In this document: one piece after another, positions 1-8,920 of the stretch
Layout: each line of letters begins with the position of its first letter
Position numbering within the stretch: position 1 is the stretch's first letter
The notes under the pieces: model-generated
What the model saw: only the letters and a program-made list of their open reading frames with translations
What the model was told of the DNA's origin: nothing
The model's database searches: none
Position numbers and translations under genes: made by a program
Assembly (NCBI RefSeq): GCF_022640935.1
Contig: NZ_JALCCV010000002.1
Span: 116,331 to 180,330 of the forward strand
Source: Bifidobacterium sp.
GTDB taxonomy: Bacteria; Actinomycetota; Actinomycetes; Actinomycetales; Bifidobacteriaceae
Reading direction: 5' to 3'
DNA length: 64,000 nucleotides

Positions 1-1
1 A

Positions 2-1876
2 TCCGCGTTCCCGCAATGGCTCACATCACGCCAGATCGCTCAGCGCGTGAAGGCTTATGCCGATTCGTACGGGGAATTGGCCGACCAAGCGGCCAAAGCG
101 GCGTTCGCCAAGCAATTCCAGAGAGACCGCGCCAAACTGGCCGCGATGGGCATTGCCATCGAATCGCGTCAGCCGGAGTATTCTTCGAAATCAGAAGGCC
201 AGGACTTCGCTTCGTATCGACTGCAGCTGGGCGATGAGCCGCGCGTGCGTCTGCGCTTCGAGCAGGAGGATCTGCCGGTGCTGGCGGCTGCGAATTATCT
301 CGCCCGCTCCATGTCGATCTCGTCATCGGCCTCCCACCAGCCGGAGCAACATACGTCGCGCACCGCGCCACGCGTGCCGCAGACGCCCATCCCAGGACTG
401 GGATTGGACTCCATAGCCCCTGGTCTAGGCACGCAGACTATCCCTGACGCGCTGGTCAAAGTAATTGATTCACGCCGCTTTGCTGCGACCATCGACGTCA
501 ACGGCGAGCACCTGAATGTCGCCTACACTGATTCGGACGATCTGGCCATGTTCGTCCTCGAGCACCCCGGGGCCTACGTCGTCAGCCCTCGGGAGGCCGC
601 AGAGGCATTGAACCGCAGGCTTCACGCGGCCACCCAATTCACGCTTGCCGACTCTTCGCAAAACGGAGCCGGCGCAAGCGTGGTCCCCGAGACGATCAGC
701 CGTCGCATCGAAGAACCCGACGACCCGGAATATTCCAAAGACCATCAGAAAAGGCCTATCGCATCCTTCCAAACCGGCAGCGAGGTCGACCGTCGGCTGC
801 GTCTCATGCTTTTCCTGTCGGCCCACTTGGGGGAGGAGTTCTCGCTCGGCGAGCTTGCGGAACGTTTCATCGGCGAACCGAAATCGCAGGAGGAACTCAA
901 GAAGTATGTTGCAGTCATCCGCAAAGACATCAATACGTTGACAACCGTTTCCGACGACGGTGAGATGGCGGGAAGCCAATTCTTCGACATCGACTGGTCG
1001 CTGTTGGACTCCGAGGGCATCGTCTCCGCCACCAACTCGCTCGGTCTTGAGCGCCTGGCTGGCATTTCACAGCAGTATCTGAGCATGCTGACCGCTTCGG
1101 TAAGCTACTTGGCCCATTCGCCGCTGCTGCCCGACGCCCAGCGGAAGCAGGCGCAGTCCTTGTATATGCGGCTACGACAGCATGTCGAGCCGGGGGAGAC
1201 CCCATGGCTGAGCCTGACCGGCTACGAGATGGAACCGCGCAGTTTCACAGTGGTCAATCGGGCGATCTCCACTGGAACGCTGCTCGATATGGAGTACACT
1301 GACGGCGCCGGACGCACGCGCCGCAAGCTGGTCGCGCCGGCGAAGATCTATGTGGACGAAGGCCGGTATTATACGGCTGTGTGGACCGACGTCGAGCGGG
1401 TAGCCCCGGAAGATAAGGAGAAATTCGTCTCCAAGGACACGACGATCAACAAAGTGACCGGGCAGCCGCGCATCTGGCAGGTCCTCAGGCTTTCGCGCAT
1501 CGAGCGCGCCGAAATCGTCGAACCGACCGGGCCGGTGGAAATCCCCGATGTGCCGGTCAGCGAGTTGCGCCTATGGAGCTTCGACAATGGCACGCCAGCC
1601 GTATTCATTACGGATCAGCATCGGCTGCCGTATATTTCGACCTTGCCTGATGCGACAGTCGAGGCTTGCGGCAAGGGGGAGAAGGTGCATTTGACGGTAT
1701 CCTCCGACTCCTGGTTCGTCGCCTTCTGCATCGCGCACGCACGCCACATCATCGCGGTCGCCCCGGAAACTTTGCTTTCAATGATTCTGGCCAGAGCCGA
1801 GCGCGAATTGAGCCTTGTGCACGATGACGAGATGGCTGCCCAGCCAGACCTCGCTGCGGAACTGGTCGGGGAATAG
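2..1876 (+). CDS. pafBC: PafB/PafC-type WYL-domain transcriptional regulator, 5' end outside window
   Basis: The reading frame is open to the left edge; a GTG at 47 is not the start, because the codons before it encode the conserved beginning of a winged helix-turn-helix (W-L-T-S-R-Q-I-A). The visible 624 residues hold a first wHTH with a shortened effector part, a second wHTH-like segment (bases ~785-960) and a WYL-type domain (bases ~1255-1420, with an A-P-A-K-I-Y-V core). This two-module layout matches a fusion of PafB and PafC, the paired WYL activators of the mycobacterial RecA-independent DNA-damage response. The order regulator, small membrane protein, HelY helicase is the actinobacterial pafB-pafC-tatA-tatC-helY neighbourhood. 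Function in this organism is inferred from family and context. Confidence 0.8.
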   Translation, partial: SAFPQWLTSRQIAQRVKAYADSYGELADQAAKAAFAKQFQRDRAKLAAMGIAIESRQPEYSSKSEGQDFASYRLQLGDEPRVRLRFEQEDLPVLAAANYLARSMSISSSASHQPEQHTSRTAPRVPQTPIPGLGLDSIAPGLGTQTIPDALVKVIDSRRFAATIDVNGEHLNVAYTDSDDLAMFVLEHPGAYVVSPREAAEALNRRLHAATQFTLADSSQNGAGASVVPETISRRIEEPDDPEYSKDHQKRPIASFQTGSEVDRRLRLMLFLSAHLGEEFSLGELAERFIGEPKSQEELKKYVAVIRKDINTLTTVSDDGEMAGSQFFDIDWSLLDSEGIVSATNSLGLERLAGISQQYLSMLTASVSYLAHSPLLPDAQRKQAQSLYMRLRQHVEPGETPWLSLTGYEMEPRSFTVVNRAISTGTLLDMEYTDGAGRTRRKLVAPAKIYVDEGRYYTAVWTDVERVAPEDKEKFVSKDTTINKVTGQPRIWQVLRLSRIERAEIVEPTGPVEIPDVPVSELRLWSFDNGTPAVFITDQHRLPYISTLPDATVEACGKGEKVHLTVSSDSWFVAFCIAHARHIIAVAPETLLSMILARAERELSLVHDDEMAAQPDLAAELVGE

Positions 1877-1885
1877 GAGGTCGCC

Positions 1886-2206
1886 ATGCCAGGGTGGATT
1901 TGGGTCGTGCTGGTGCTCTTCATGCTCGTCGTACTTGTTGCAGGTGCGGCTTTCGTCGTGGTTCACGCGATCAGGGCCATGCGCGTCATTTCAGATGTCG
2001 GTTCGGCGGTCAACGACCGCATCGCGGCGATGAGCGAGCGCGACGAGAGCGGCGAAACGCAAAACGCCACGGCGGTATTCGCCCAACCACTGCGCACGGC
2101 CAGCGAACGGTACGCACAGGCGCATTCCCGGGTAATCGCCCGGCGCATGCGCCGTCACGAACGCCATGTCGAGCGTTGGACGCAATGGCGCACATTCAAC
2201 CGATAG
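1886..2206 (+). CDS. small single-span membrane protein in the tatA position
   Basis: A 106-residue protein with an ideal ribosome site (AGGAGG five bases before the ATG), starting 9 bases after the preceding stop, so it is very probably co-transcribed with the WYL regulator. Residues ~4-30 form one strongly hydrophobic segment (V-L-V-L-F-M-L-V-V-L-V). The rest is charged and ends in an Arg/His-rich tail. In mycobacteria this place is held by TatA. This protein has a TatA-like topology, an N-terminal helix plus a polar tail, but I cannot see the Phe-Gly hinge or the amphipathic helix signature of TatA, and no tatC follows. Function unknown; it could be a diverged TatA-like protein or an unrelated membrane protein. 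Confidence 0.75.
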   Translation: MPGWIWVVLVLFMLVVLVAGAAFVVVHAIRAMRVISDVGSAVNDRIAAMSERDESGETQNATAVFAQPLRTASERYAQAHSRVIARRMRRHERHVERWTQWRTFNR

Positions 2207-2219
2207 CTCCAAAGGCGTC

Positions 2220-5024
2220 ATGACACATCATCGTCACCATCAGCATACCGGCGGGAGATCGTCGGCCGCGGGATCGTCAGCGCAGTCGGAACGGGCGTCG
2301 TCAGAGCGCACGCCAGCGCAGCGCTACGCGGCCTTCCAGCAGACCCGGGCCTTCGAAGCTTCGGCGGCGGCCCGTTTCGCAAGGACTTTGCCGTTCGATC
2401 TCGATGAGTTCCAGCGTGACGCGGACCGGGCCCTTGAAGAGGGACGCAACGTACTGGTCGCGGCGCCAACAGGGGCGGGCAAGACGGTTGTTGCCGATTT
2501 CGCGATGTTCCTCGCCCGAGAGAAGAACGTCAAAGCCTTTTACACCACGCCGATCAAGGCGTTGAGCAACCAGAAGTACCATGATCTCGTAGCCATGTAC
2601 GGCCCGGACGACGTGGGCCTGCTCACCGGAGACACATCTATCAACCCGCAGGCCGATATCGTAGTGATGACCACTGAGGTGCTGCGCAACATGCTATACG
2701 AGCATTCCACCAGCCTCGACGCCCTGCGTTATGTCGTGCTTGACGAAGTGCACTATCTCGCCGACCGGTTGCGCGGCCCGGTATGGGAAGAGGTGCTCAT
2801 CCACTTGCCCTCGTCGGTGCAGATCATCGCATTATCAGCTACGGTCTCGAACGTCGAGGACTTCTCATCGTGGATCGCTTCGATCCGCGGAGACACGCAG
2901 CTCGTGGTCAGCGAACGCCGGCCGGTCCCGCTCGACCAGCATGTGATTGTCCAAGCGGATGTGCACACCGAACCAGAGCTGCTCGACCTGTACCGACGAG
3001 ACGGCGCCGGCAATCAAAGCGACAAGCTCAACGCGGAGCTGATCAACCGGCTGGATCAGCTGGACCGTCGTGCGTCCCGGCATGCAAAAGAAACTCAGCG
3101 GTCTGGCAAGCGCATGCGGAACCGCCATTCGCACGAGCGCGTGGCCCAGCCGCAACGCTATACGCCACGGCGGTGGGCCGTCGTCGACGAACTCAACTAT
3201 CTGGGCCTGCTACCCGGGATATACTTCATTTTCTCTCGTAAAGGCTGCGACCAGGCAGTCCAGCAATGCCTGGACGCCGGCCTTGAACTTACCAGCGACG
3301 AAGAGGCGATGCGGGTGCGCCATATCGTCGATGACATGGTCGATGATGCGCTCGATGACGCAGGCAATGCGACCGGCGGCGTGCCGGCTTCAAGAGCCAG
3401 GGGGAGGGCAGACGACAGGGCGGACGATGGCGCGCAGGACGCGCCGATGTCGCGTGACGATCTCAAAGCCTTGGGATTCTCACGTTTCTGTTTCGCATTG
3501 GAACGCGGCTTCGCGCCACATCATGCCGGTATGATCGCTCTATTCCGGCAGATCGTCGAAACGCTGTTCGAAATGGGCTTGGTGAAGATGGTTTTCGCCA
3601 CGGAGACGCTGGCGCTGGGCATCAATATGCCGGCGCGCAGTGTGATCGTCGAGAAGCTCGAAAAATTCAACGGCGTCGAACATGTGAGCCTGACTCCAGG
3701 GGAGTTCACCCAGCTGACCGGGCGCGCCGGACGTAGGGGCATTGATACGCTGGGACATGCCATCGTGGTAGACAACAGCGAGCTTGTGCCGGCAGCAGTC
3801 GCCTCGCTCTCCAGCAAACGCGTTTACCCGCTGCATTCGAGTTTCGCCACGACATTCAATATGGCCGTCAACCTGCTCAATTCCAGCGATTACCGCACCG
3901 CCCGCGCCACGCTCGACCATTCTTTCGCCCAATGGGAGGCCAACGAATCGGCATGGCAGCTTGAATCGAGCATCACCGCGCTCAAACAGGCGATCGCAGG
4001 ATATGAAGAGGCTTTCGCTTGCGAGCATGGGGATTTCAAATCGCTGATCACCATCCGCATGCGTTTGAGCGAACTGACGAAAAACGAGCGTCGTCGCCTT
4101 AAACGTCAGATATTCACTACCGAGGCCATGCGTCGGCAGGCGTTCGAACAACTCGATGCGCAGATCGCGCAATTGCGCGAAATCGATAGGGATCAGCCCT
4201 GCCGCCAATGCCCTGATCTGGCGGAGCACATGAAATGGGGCAATCGCTGGATGCGAGAGCGGCACGAGCTGCTCCAACTGCAGGAGCGGTACGAGGCACG
4301 CACCGGTTCGGTGGCGCGCCAGTTCGATCGCATCTGCGATATTCTGTTTGCCTTGGGCTATGTGGAGCGTGTCGACACTACGACGCAGACGCAGACGACA
4401 TGGGTTGGATCGCAGACCAGGTCATTGTCCGGGCCCTTTCCAGTGGGTGCCAACGCGGCTCCTGTCGCCTCATCGGATACCTTCAGCGAACTGCGGCTCA
4501 CTGCGCGTGGGCAGCTGCTGCGGCACTTGTACAGCGAGCAGGACCTGGTGCTGGCCCAGGCCATCATCGCCGGCGACTTGGATGTGCTGGACCCTCCCGA
4601 TATGGCGGCAACGCTTTCGTCCTTGGTCTTCCAGTCAAGACGTGGTGGGGGAGAGCCACGTTATTATCCCGGCGGGCCGCTCGGCCCTGTGATGCAGGCG
4701 TCAGCTGGGTTGCGGGAGCGCTTCTCCCGAGTCGATGACATGTGCCGTGAGGCCGGTTTGGAGCCATTGCAACCCTTGGACTTCGGCGTGGTCGATAGTA
4801 TGCATGCCTGGGCAAGCGGGGCTGATTTGAGCGAAGTGCTGCGCGAAAGCGAACTGACCGGCGGCGATTTCGTGCGTACCGCCAAACGGCTGTGCGACAT
4901 GCTGCAGCAGATCGCTCAGGCTGCACATTATCTTGGCGATGCAGGTGCGCAGCTTGCGCAAACAGCGCATGAGGCGGTCTTGGACGTCAACCGTGGCGTC
5001 GTCGCCTATTCCGGCGTCGGCTGA
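2220..5024 (+). CDS. helY: DEAD/DEAH-box RNA helicase of the HelY/Mtr4-Ski2 family
   Basis: A 934-residue superfamily 2 helicase. Visible motifs are Walker A A-P-T-G-A-G-K-T (residues ~82-89), Walker B D-E-V-H, motif III S-A-T, a motif IV-V region ending G-I-N-M-P-A-R, and motif VI Q-L-T-G-R-A-G-R-R-G. The C-terminal third resembles the DSHCT region of Ski2/Mtr4-like helicases. A longer reading could start at 2166, but it would overlap the upstream gene and has no ribosome site; ATG 2220 has AAAGG four bases upstream. An acidic, low-complexity insert (bases ~3340-3450) between the two RecA lobes looks lineage-specific. The family is thought to act in RNA turnover; the substrate here is unknown. 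Confidence 0.9.
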   Translation: MTHHRHHQHTGGRSSAAGSSAQSERASSERTPAQRYAAFQQTRAFEASAAARFARTLPFDLDEFQRDADRALEEGRNVLVAAPTGAGKTVVADFAMFLAREKNVKAFYTTPIKALSNQKYHDLVAMYGPDDVGLLTGDTSINPQADIVVMTTEVLRNMLYEHSTSLDALRYVVLDEVHYLADRLRGPVWEEVLIHLPSSVQIIALSATVSNVEDFSSWIASIRGDTQLVVSERRPVPLDQHVIVQADVHTEPELLDLYRRDGAGNQSDKLNAELINRLDQLDRRASRHAKETQRSGKRMRNRHSHERVAQPQRYTPRRWAVVDELNYLGLLPGIYFIFSRKGCDQAVQQCLDAGLELTSDEEAMRVRHIVDDMVDDALDDAGNATGGVPASRARGRADDRADDGAQDAPMSRDDLKALGFSRFCFALERGFAPHHAGMIALFRQIVETLFEMGLVKMVFATETLALGINMPARSVIVEKLEKFNGVEHVSLTPGEFTQLTGRAGRRGIDTLGHAIVVDNSELVPAAVASLSSKRVYPLHSSFATTFNMAVNLLNSSDYRTARATLDHSFAQWEANESAWQLESSITALKQAIAGYEEAFACEHGDFKSLITIRMRLSELTKNERRRLKRQIFTTEAMRRQAFEQLDAQIAQLREIDRDQPCRQCPDLAEHMKWGNRWMRERHELLQLQERYEARTGSVARQFDRICDILFALGYVERVDTTTQTQTTWVGSQTRSLSGPFPVGANAAPVASSDTFSELRLTARGQLLRHLYSEQDLVLAQAIIAGDLDVLDPPDMAATLSSLVFQSRRGGGEPRYYPGGPLGPVMQASAGLRERFSRVDDMCREAGLEPLQPLDFGVVDSMHAWASGADLSEVLRESELTGGDFVRTAKRLCDMLQQIAQAAHYLGDAGAQLAQTAHEAVLDVNRGVVAYSGVG

Positions 5025-5116
5025 AAACACCTTTAAAAACAATGGTGTTGGAATAAACAGCTCGTCCGAACTGTTCTGTAGCTTGGATGGTTGGATCGAA
5101 TTAGGAGGCGTAATCA

Positions 5117-5464
5117 ATGGCTGAACGTAGTCTGCGCGGCATGAGCATCGGCGCAAAATCATTGGAATCCGATGATAATGTGGATTTCGCGGCGCGTGCT
5201 GACGTGACGTACATCTGCCCGAACGGGCATCGCACGATCCTGCCCTTCGCCGAAGGGGCGGAGGCTCCCGCCGAATGGGAGTGCCGTTGCGGGGCAGTGG
5301 CCCACCGTGAGGGCGATGGTGACGATGAGGCGAACGAAATCACCAAGCCGACACGCACCCACTGGGATATGCTGTGCGAACGCCGCAGCAAAACCGAGCT
5401 CAAAGAGCTGCTTACGAAGCGTCTCACCATGCATCACGAGGGATGGATACCCGATTACGGGTGA
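5117..5464 (+). CDS. rbpA: RNA polymerase-binding protein RbpA
   Basis: A 115-residue protein beginning M-A-E-R-S-L-R-G, with the RbpA core (Cys-Pro-Asn-Gly-His, later Cys-Arg-Cys-Gly) and the conserved C-terminal sigma-interaction region (R-T-H-W-D-M-L, then E-L-L-x-x-R-L). AGGAGG lies eight bases before the ATG. RbpA is an actinobacteria-specific factor that binds core RNA polymerase and group I/II sigma factors and stabilises the open promoter complex. It is a strong taxonomic marker. It stands as its own unit, 92 bases after helY. Confidence 0.97.
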   Translation: MAERSLRGMSIGAKSLESDDNVDFAARADVTYICPNGHRTILPFAEGAEAPAEWECRCGAVAHREGDGDDEANEITKPTRTHWDMLCERRSKTELKELLTKRLTMHHEGWIPDYG

Positions 5465-5520
5465 GATCGGCTGTTTGACAGTATTCAATGAGGCCATTCG
5501 AAGATGACAGGGGAGTGACA

Positions 5521-6246
5521 GTGAGTGCAGCAACGGGCGCGCAGGCGAGGAAGATTGTCCTGCTGGACCTCGATGGCACTCTGACCGCTTCGGCGCCCGG
5601 CATCATCGCCAGTGTAATGAAGGCCTATGAGAGCCTAGGGCTCACGGTGCCTGATGATGCTGAGCTGCATCGTTTCATCGGTCCGGCGATCATCGAATCA
5701 TTGCGGCGCAACCATGTACCTGACGGGATGCTGCAGCAGGGCGTAGCCGCATATCGCAGCTATTATTCCGAAATCCCGGCCTTTGACGACCCGAACAATC
5801 CCGGTCATAAAGTCCCCGGGCATTTTTGCAGCAGCGTGTTTGAAGGCATACCGAGGCAGCTGGCGGCACTGCGTGCCGACGGTTTCCTGTTGGCGCTGGC
5901 CACGGCGAAACCCGAATACCAAGCGCAGCCTGTTTGCGAGCATTTCGGCATCGACCGTATGATCGACGCCTTGTACGGCGCCAGCCGGGACCTTTCCCGC
6001 TTGAACAAAGATCAGGTTATCCGCTACGCCTTTGCCGGACTCAACTATGATCCCGGCAGAGGCGACAGGGCGCTGATGGTCGGCGACCGCTGGACGGACG
6101 TGGATGGCGCGATCTCATGCGGCATTGATTGTCTCGGCTGCCGTTGGGGCTACGCCGAACGAAACGAACTCGAAGAGCACGGTGCCTACCGCGTCATCGA
6201 CCGTGTAGAGCAGTTGCACGATGCCGTAGCCGAATATTTCGGTTGA
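5521..6246 (+). CDS. HAD-superfamily phosphatase, phosphoglycolate phosphatase-like
   Basis: A 241-residue HAD hydrolase with motif I D-L-D-G-T-L near residue 17, a helical cap, a motif II/III region around A-T-A-K, and motif IV G-D-R-W-T-D near residue 187. It resembles the Gph/PpaX/YjjG type. The start is GTG 5521, which has AGGGGAG five bases upstream; an in-frame ATG at 5488 has no ribosome site. The substrate cannot be read from sequence: phosphoglycolate, pyrophosphate or a nucleotide monophosphate are all possible. It is followed by a long hairpin and a convergent gene. Confidence 0.85.
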   Translation: MSAATGAQARKIVLLDLDGTLTASAPGIIASVMKAYESLGLTVPDDAELHRFIGPAIIESLRRNHVPDGMLQQGVAAYRSYYSEIPAFDDPNNPGHKVPGHFCSSVFEGIPRQLAALRADGFLLALATAKPEYQAQPVCEHFGIDRMIDALYGASRDLSRLNKDQVIRYAFAGLNYDPGRGDRALMVGDRWTDVDGAISCGIDCLGCRWGYAERNELEEHGAYRVIDRVEQLHDAVAEYFG

Positions 6247-6275
6247 GCGCATCAGCGAAATATATCCGATAATGT

Positions 6276-6307
6276 ACGTTATGTCAGATTTTAATCTGGC
6301 ATAACGT
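6276..6307. terminator. long AT-rich hairpin between convergent genes
   Basis: Two 15-base arms (6276-6290 and 6293-6307) are complementary except for one G-T/G-U position, separated by TT. It lies 29 bases after the stop of the upstream gene and 62 bases beyond the stop of the convergent one, so a bidirectional terminator is the simplest reading. There is no T-run on either side, so it is not a textbook Rho-independent terminator. Confidence 0.6.
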
Positions 6308-6369
6308 TGTGGTTATATCACAAGGCCTAATAGTCATACGCCCCCGTTTTTTTGCAGGCTCAGGCTAGC

Positions 6370-6774
6370 TCAGTGATGCATTGTTGCCCCAGCAAGGACT
6401 TCTTCGATTTGGCTGCGGGTTGCGCGGCGCGCCTGGATATACATGAGCAGCAGACTGACGGCTATGAGAAGCACCAGCAGCGCGGCGGAGATCCAGCCGG
6501 CGTTCGTGTAGAATTCGATTGCGGCAATCGGGTAATTGGCGCCGTCGGCCATATAGATGCCATACGCCAACAAACCCAGAGCCAGCGAAATGAGATGCCA
6601 TGTGATCACCGGCCATGTGACAGGACGAACACGTACAGGTTGACCAAGTGCGGAAGATTCGCTGAACACGAGCGAGCGGCCATAATGGCTTCGTGCAATG
6701 CAGATGACGGCTACGCAAATGCAGCTTGATATGGACAGCACCCACACGACTGCCGGAAGCGCTGCACTCCACAT
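6370..6774 (-). CDS. hypothetical membrane protein, about four transmembrane segments
   Basis: A 134-residue, mostly hydrophobic protein, with hydrophobic stretches near residues 4-26, 50-70, 78-90 and 92-112, and a short charged C-terminal tail. I place the start at ATG 6774 because AGGGGAG lies eight bases upstream; a GTG nine bases earlier overlaps that ribosome site. It lies downstream of the MerR regulator on the same strand (87 bases apart) and may be co-transcribed. No family recognised. Confidence 0.7.
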   Translation of the reverse strand: MWSAALPAVVWVLSISSCICVAVICIARSHYGRSLVFSESSALGQPVRVRPVTWPVITWHLISLALGLLAYGIYMADGANYPIAAIEFYTNAGWISAALLVLLIAVSLLLMYIQARRATRSQIEEVLAGATMHH

Positions 6775-6861
6775 GGGCGTCACTCCCCTGCCTCGGTTTT
6801 ATGTTACTTCGTTATATCGCGTCAGCGCGGCTGCACACCACTCGTATTGCATCAGTGGTGC

Positions 6862-7524
6862 TTATGCCGCCTGCCGTGCGGCTTTCTGCGCATCGAGCCT
6901 CTTGCGCATGCGCATAGCGGTCAATTCGTCGATCGGACGACTTGTGGTCGCTGTTGCGGGAGATGCAGTCAGGTCGACGCTATCCTCCCGCCCCAGCATC
7001 TCATCAATCTGGTGCCACAGCGAATCGACGGAAACGCTGAAGAACGCCATGCCGCTATGCACGAGATCGATGATCTGATCGGCACTCGTGCACTGGTAGA
7101 CCTGTTCCCCATCGCACATGATAGTGACTCGCCCAATCTCGGCGACGCCTAGGCCGGAAAGGAAGCCAATAGCGGCTGTCACGTTCTGCAGATTGACCCC
7201 GGCGTCAAGCAGACGCTTGGAAACCGCGAGGATCACCACATCCTTGAACGAATACAGCCGTCGTGAACCCGACCCGTGCGACGGAGTGATCGAAGGCTCG
7301 ACGATCTGCTTGCGGGCCCAGTAGTCAAGCTGCCGGTATGTGATGCCCGCGACCTTTGAAGCCACAGTGCCGCGGTAGCCCCGGGTGATCGGCTCGTCGT
7401 CGTCGAAAGCGAACAACTCCCCCTGCACGGCATTTTCGGCCGTCACATCCACGCGATCCTCCAGCCTGACATGCAGCTTCAAGGCGTTCGCGCCCGTTGC
7501 CTCGACTCCAGTTTTCCCGGCCAT
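6862..7524 (-). CDS. ftsR: MerR-family regulator, FtsR-like
   Basis: A 220-residue protein. A MerR-type DNA-binding domain sits at residues ~45-115, with the G-I-T-Y-R-Q-L-D-Y-W-A-R helix, the wing and R-R-L-Y. The C-terminal part lacks the long coiled coil of metal-sensing MerR proteins. The start ATG 7524 is set by GGGAGG five bases upstream, although the frame is open to 7578. Next to the FHA protein it matches the conserved actinobacterial pair odhI/garA with ftsR. The corynebacterial member activates ftsZ, so a cell-division role is plausible but inferred. Confidence 0.82.
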   Translation of the reverse strand: MAGKTGVEATGANALKLHVRLEDRVDVTAENAVQGELFAFDDDEPITRGYRGTVASKVAGITYRQLDYWARKQIVEPSITPSHGSGSRRLYSFKDVVILAVSKRLLDAGVNLQNVTAAIGFLSGLGVAEIGRVTIMCDGEQVYQCTSADQIIDLVHSGMAFFSVSVDSLWHQIDEMLGREDSVDLTASPATATTSRPIDELTAMRMRKRLDAQKAARQAA

Positions 7525-7651
7525 AGCGCCCTCCCAGCTTTCGTCATATACGATGGACGACATCCAGCTCGCACTCATTCCAACTCACACTGGTGTAATC
7601 ACATCCCTGCGATTTCTGGTTTCCAGTCTATCGCGGTCGCGCAGAGGGAAA

Positions 7652-8089
7652 CTACTTGAGAACGGCGGATTTCGTGAAGAAGACGAGACGGAACTTACCG
7701 ATCATGATTTCGTCGCCATTGTTCAGCTGCTGCTCATCGACGCGCTTGCGGTTCACGTAGGTGCCGTTGAGGCTTCCGGCATCGATCACGCTGAACGTGT
7801 CGCCGGTACGGCGGAAGACCGCATGCGTCCGGGAAACGGTCGAATCGTCGAGGAGAATATCGGCGCGGGGATCACGCCCTACGCTGATCTCGTCTTCATC
7901 CAGCAGATATCGGGATCCGGATACTGCGCCACGCGTTGAAATAAGCAGCGCCGTTCCAGGGGAAAGCCGGGTGATCGTATCCAGGTCCTCCTGGGTGAGC
8001 GGGCGGTCCCCGGTAGTGGTGATGGGTATGGTGATGGCGGGCATGCCAATGTTGGTGGTTTCGCCCGCGCTTGGAATCGGATCAGTCAT
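7652..8089 (-). CDS. garA: FHA-domain protein, GarA/OdhI family
   Basis: A 145-residue protein with an N-terminal Ser/Thr-kinase target motif (Glu10-Thr11-Thr12) and an FHA domain at residues ~55-140 (I-S-V-G-R-D, V-S-R-T-H-A, N-G-T-Y-V-N). In mycobacteria and corynebacteria the unphosphorylated form binds and inhibits 2-oxoglutarate dehydrogenase and controls glutamate enzymes; phosphorylation of the N-terminal Thr locks the FHA domain onto its own tail. It lies between the MerR regulator and the DUF881 block in the canonical order. The partner in this organism is not known. Confidence 0.9.
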   Translation of the reverse strand: MTDPIPSAGETTNIGMPAITIPITTTGDRPLTQEDLDTITRLSPGTALLISTRGAVSGSRYLLDEDEISVGRDPRADILLDDSTVSRTHAVFRRTGDTFSVIDAGSLNGTYVNRKRVDEQQLNNGDEIMIGKFRLVFFTKSAVLK

Positions 8090-8094
8090 AATCG

Positions 8095-8916
8095 CTATTC
8101 TACCGTCTTTGCGTACCGGTATTGCCGTGACTGGTGAATCTCGCCGATAGTGACCTTGTCAGGCACCGAGACGCGAACGTTCGCGCCGAATTTCACCTTG
8201 AGACGAGAACCGACACCGCCGGCGATATTCACCGCGTTCTGCAGGTTCTGCGGATCGCCAATGGCTTTGACCGTGTATGGCGGATCAAGGATCTGGCCAT
8301 CGCATTCCAGACCGTCTTCCGTGTCGCTGACATAGGTCGATGTGACGACGCGCACATTATTGATCGCCATCACCTCCACGCCCGCATTGCGCAGCTCTTC
8401 GATAAGCTGGAACATCGTGGAGGCGTCGATGCGATCCTTGGAGCCTTGCGAGATGGAGATGATCACTCCCTCGCCGGCGGCCGGCAGGCGACCGGAGAGA
8501 ATGCCGCTGGTCTGCTCGTTCTCCTTGGCGATGCGCTCCGCCTCCTGCTGTTTGTTCGCCGCGGCCTTCAGCGAGTTGAGCTGGCTGGTCAGCTCGCCCT
8601 TGCGCTGTTCGAGACTTTGCACCTGCGTGCTCGTTTCGCTGAGCAGACGGGTGAGCTCCTCCTCGCTCATGGTCTCGTAGGAGGATGTCGGGTTGTTGAG
8701 CTGGATAGCATAGCCGAAGCCCAGAAAAGCGCATAGGATGACGATGAGGATGCTCGTCGTCATCCTGGCGCGTATCGGATTGGGCGTGCGTATGCCCTTG
8801 GCTTTGCGTTTGACCACAGGGAACGATCCAGTCTGCATCTGGTCGTTCTGCGAATCCTGGGCATGCTGGCTGTGCATCCGGCTGAGCATATCCTTGTTCT
8901 GTTTGCGTCGTGACAT
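8095..8916 (-). CDS. DUF881 membrane-anchored protein (distal copy)
   Basis: A 273-residue protein starting at ATG 8916, five bases beyond the sbp stop. Residues ~50-70 form one membrane span, followed by a coiled coil (~75-125, E-E-E-L-T-R-L-L and onwards) and the DUF881 domain with the G-V-I-I-S-I and E-E-L-R-N-A-G-V-E-V-M-A-I-N-N-V-R motifs. It ends five bases before the FHA gene. The frame is open far upstream but overlaps sbp there. The DUF881-sbp-DUF881 arrangement is conserved in Gram-positive bacteria near division genes; biochemical role unknown. Confidence 0.88.
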   Translation of the reverse strand: MSRRKQNKDMLSRMHSQHAQDSQNDQMQTGSFPVVKRKAKGIRTPNPIRARMTTSILIVILCAFLGFGYAIQLNNPTSSYETMSEEELTRLLSETSTQVQSLEQRKGELTSQLNSLKAAANKQQEAERIAKENEQTSGILSGRLPAAGEGVIISISQGSKDRIDASTMFQLIEELRNAGVEVMAINNVRVVTSTYVSDTEDGLECDGQILDPPYTVKAIGDPQNLQNAVNIAGGVGSRLKVKFGANVRVSVPDKVTIGEIHQSRQYRYAKTVE

Positions 8917-8920
8917 GAGC

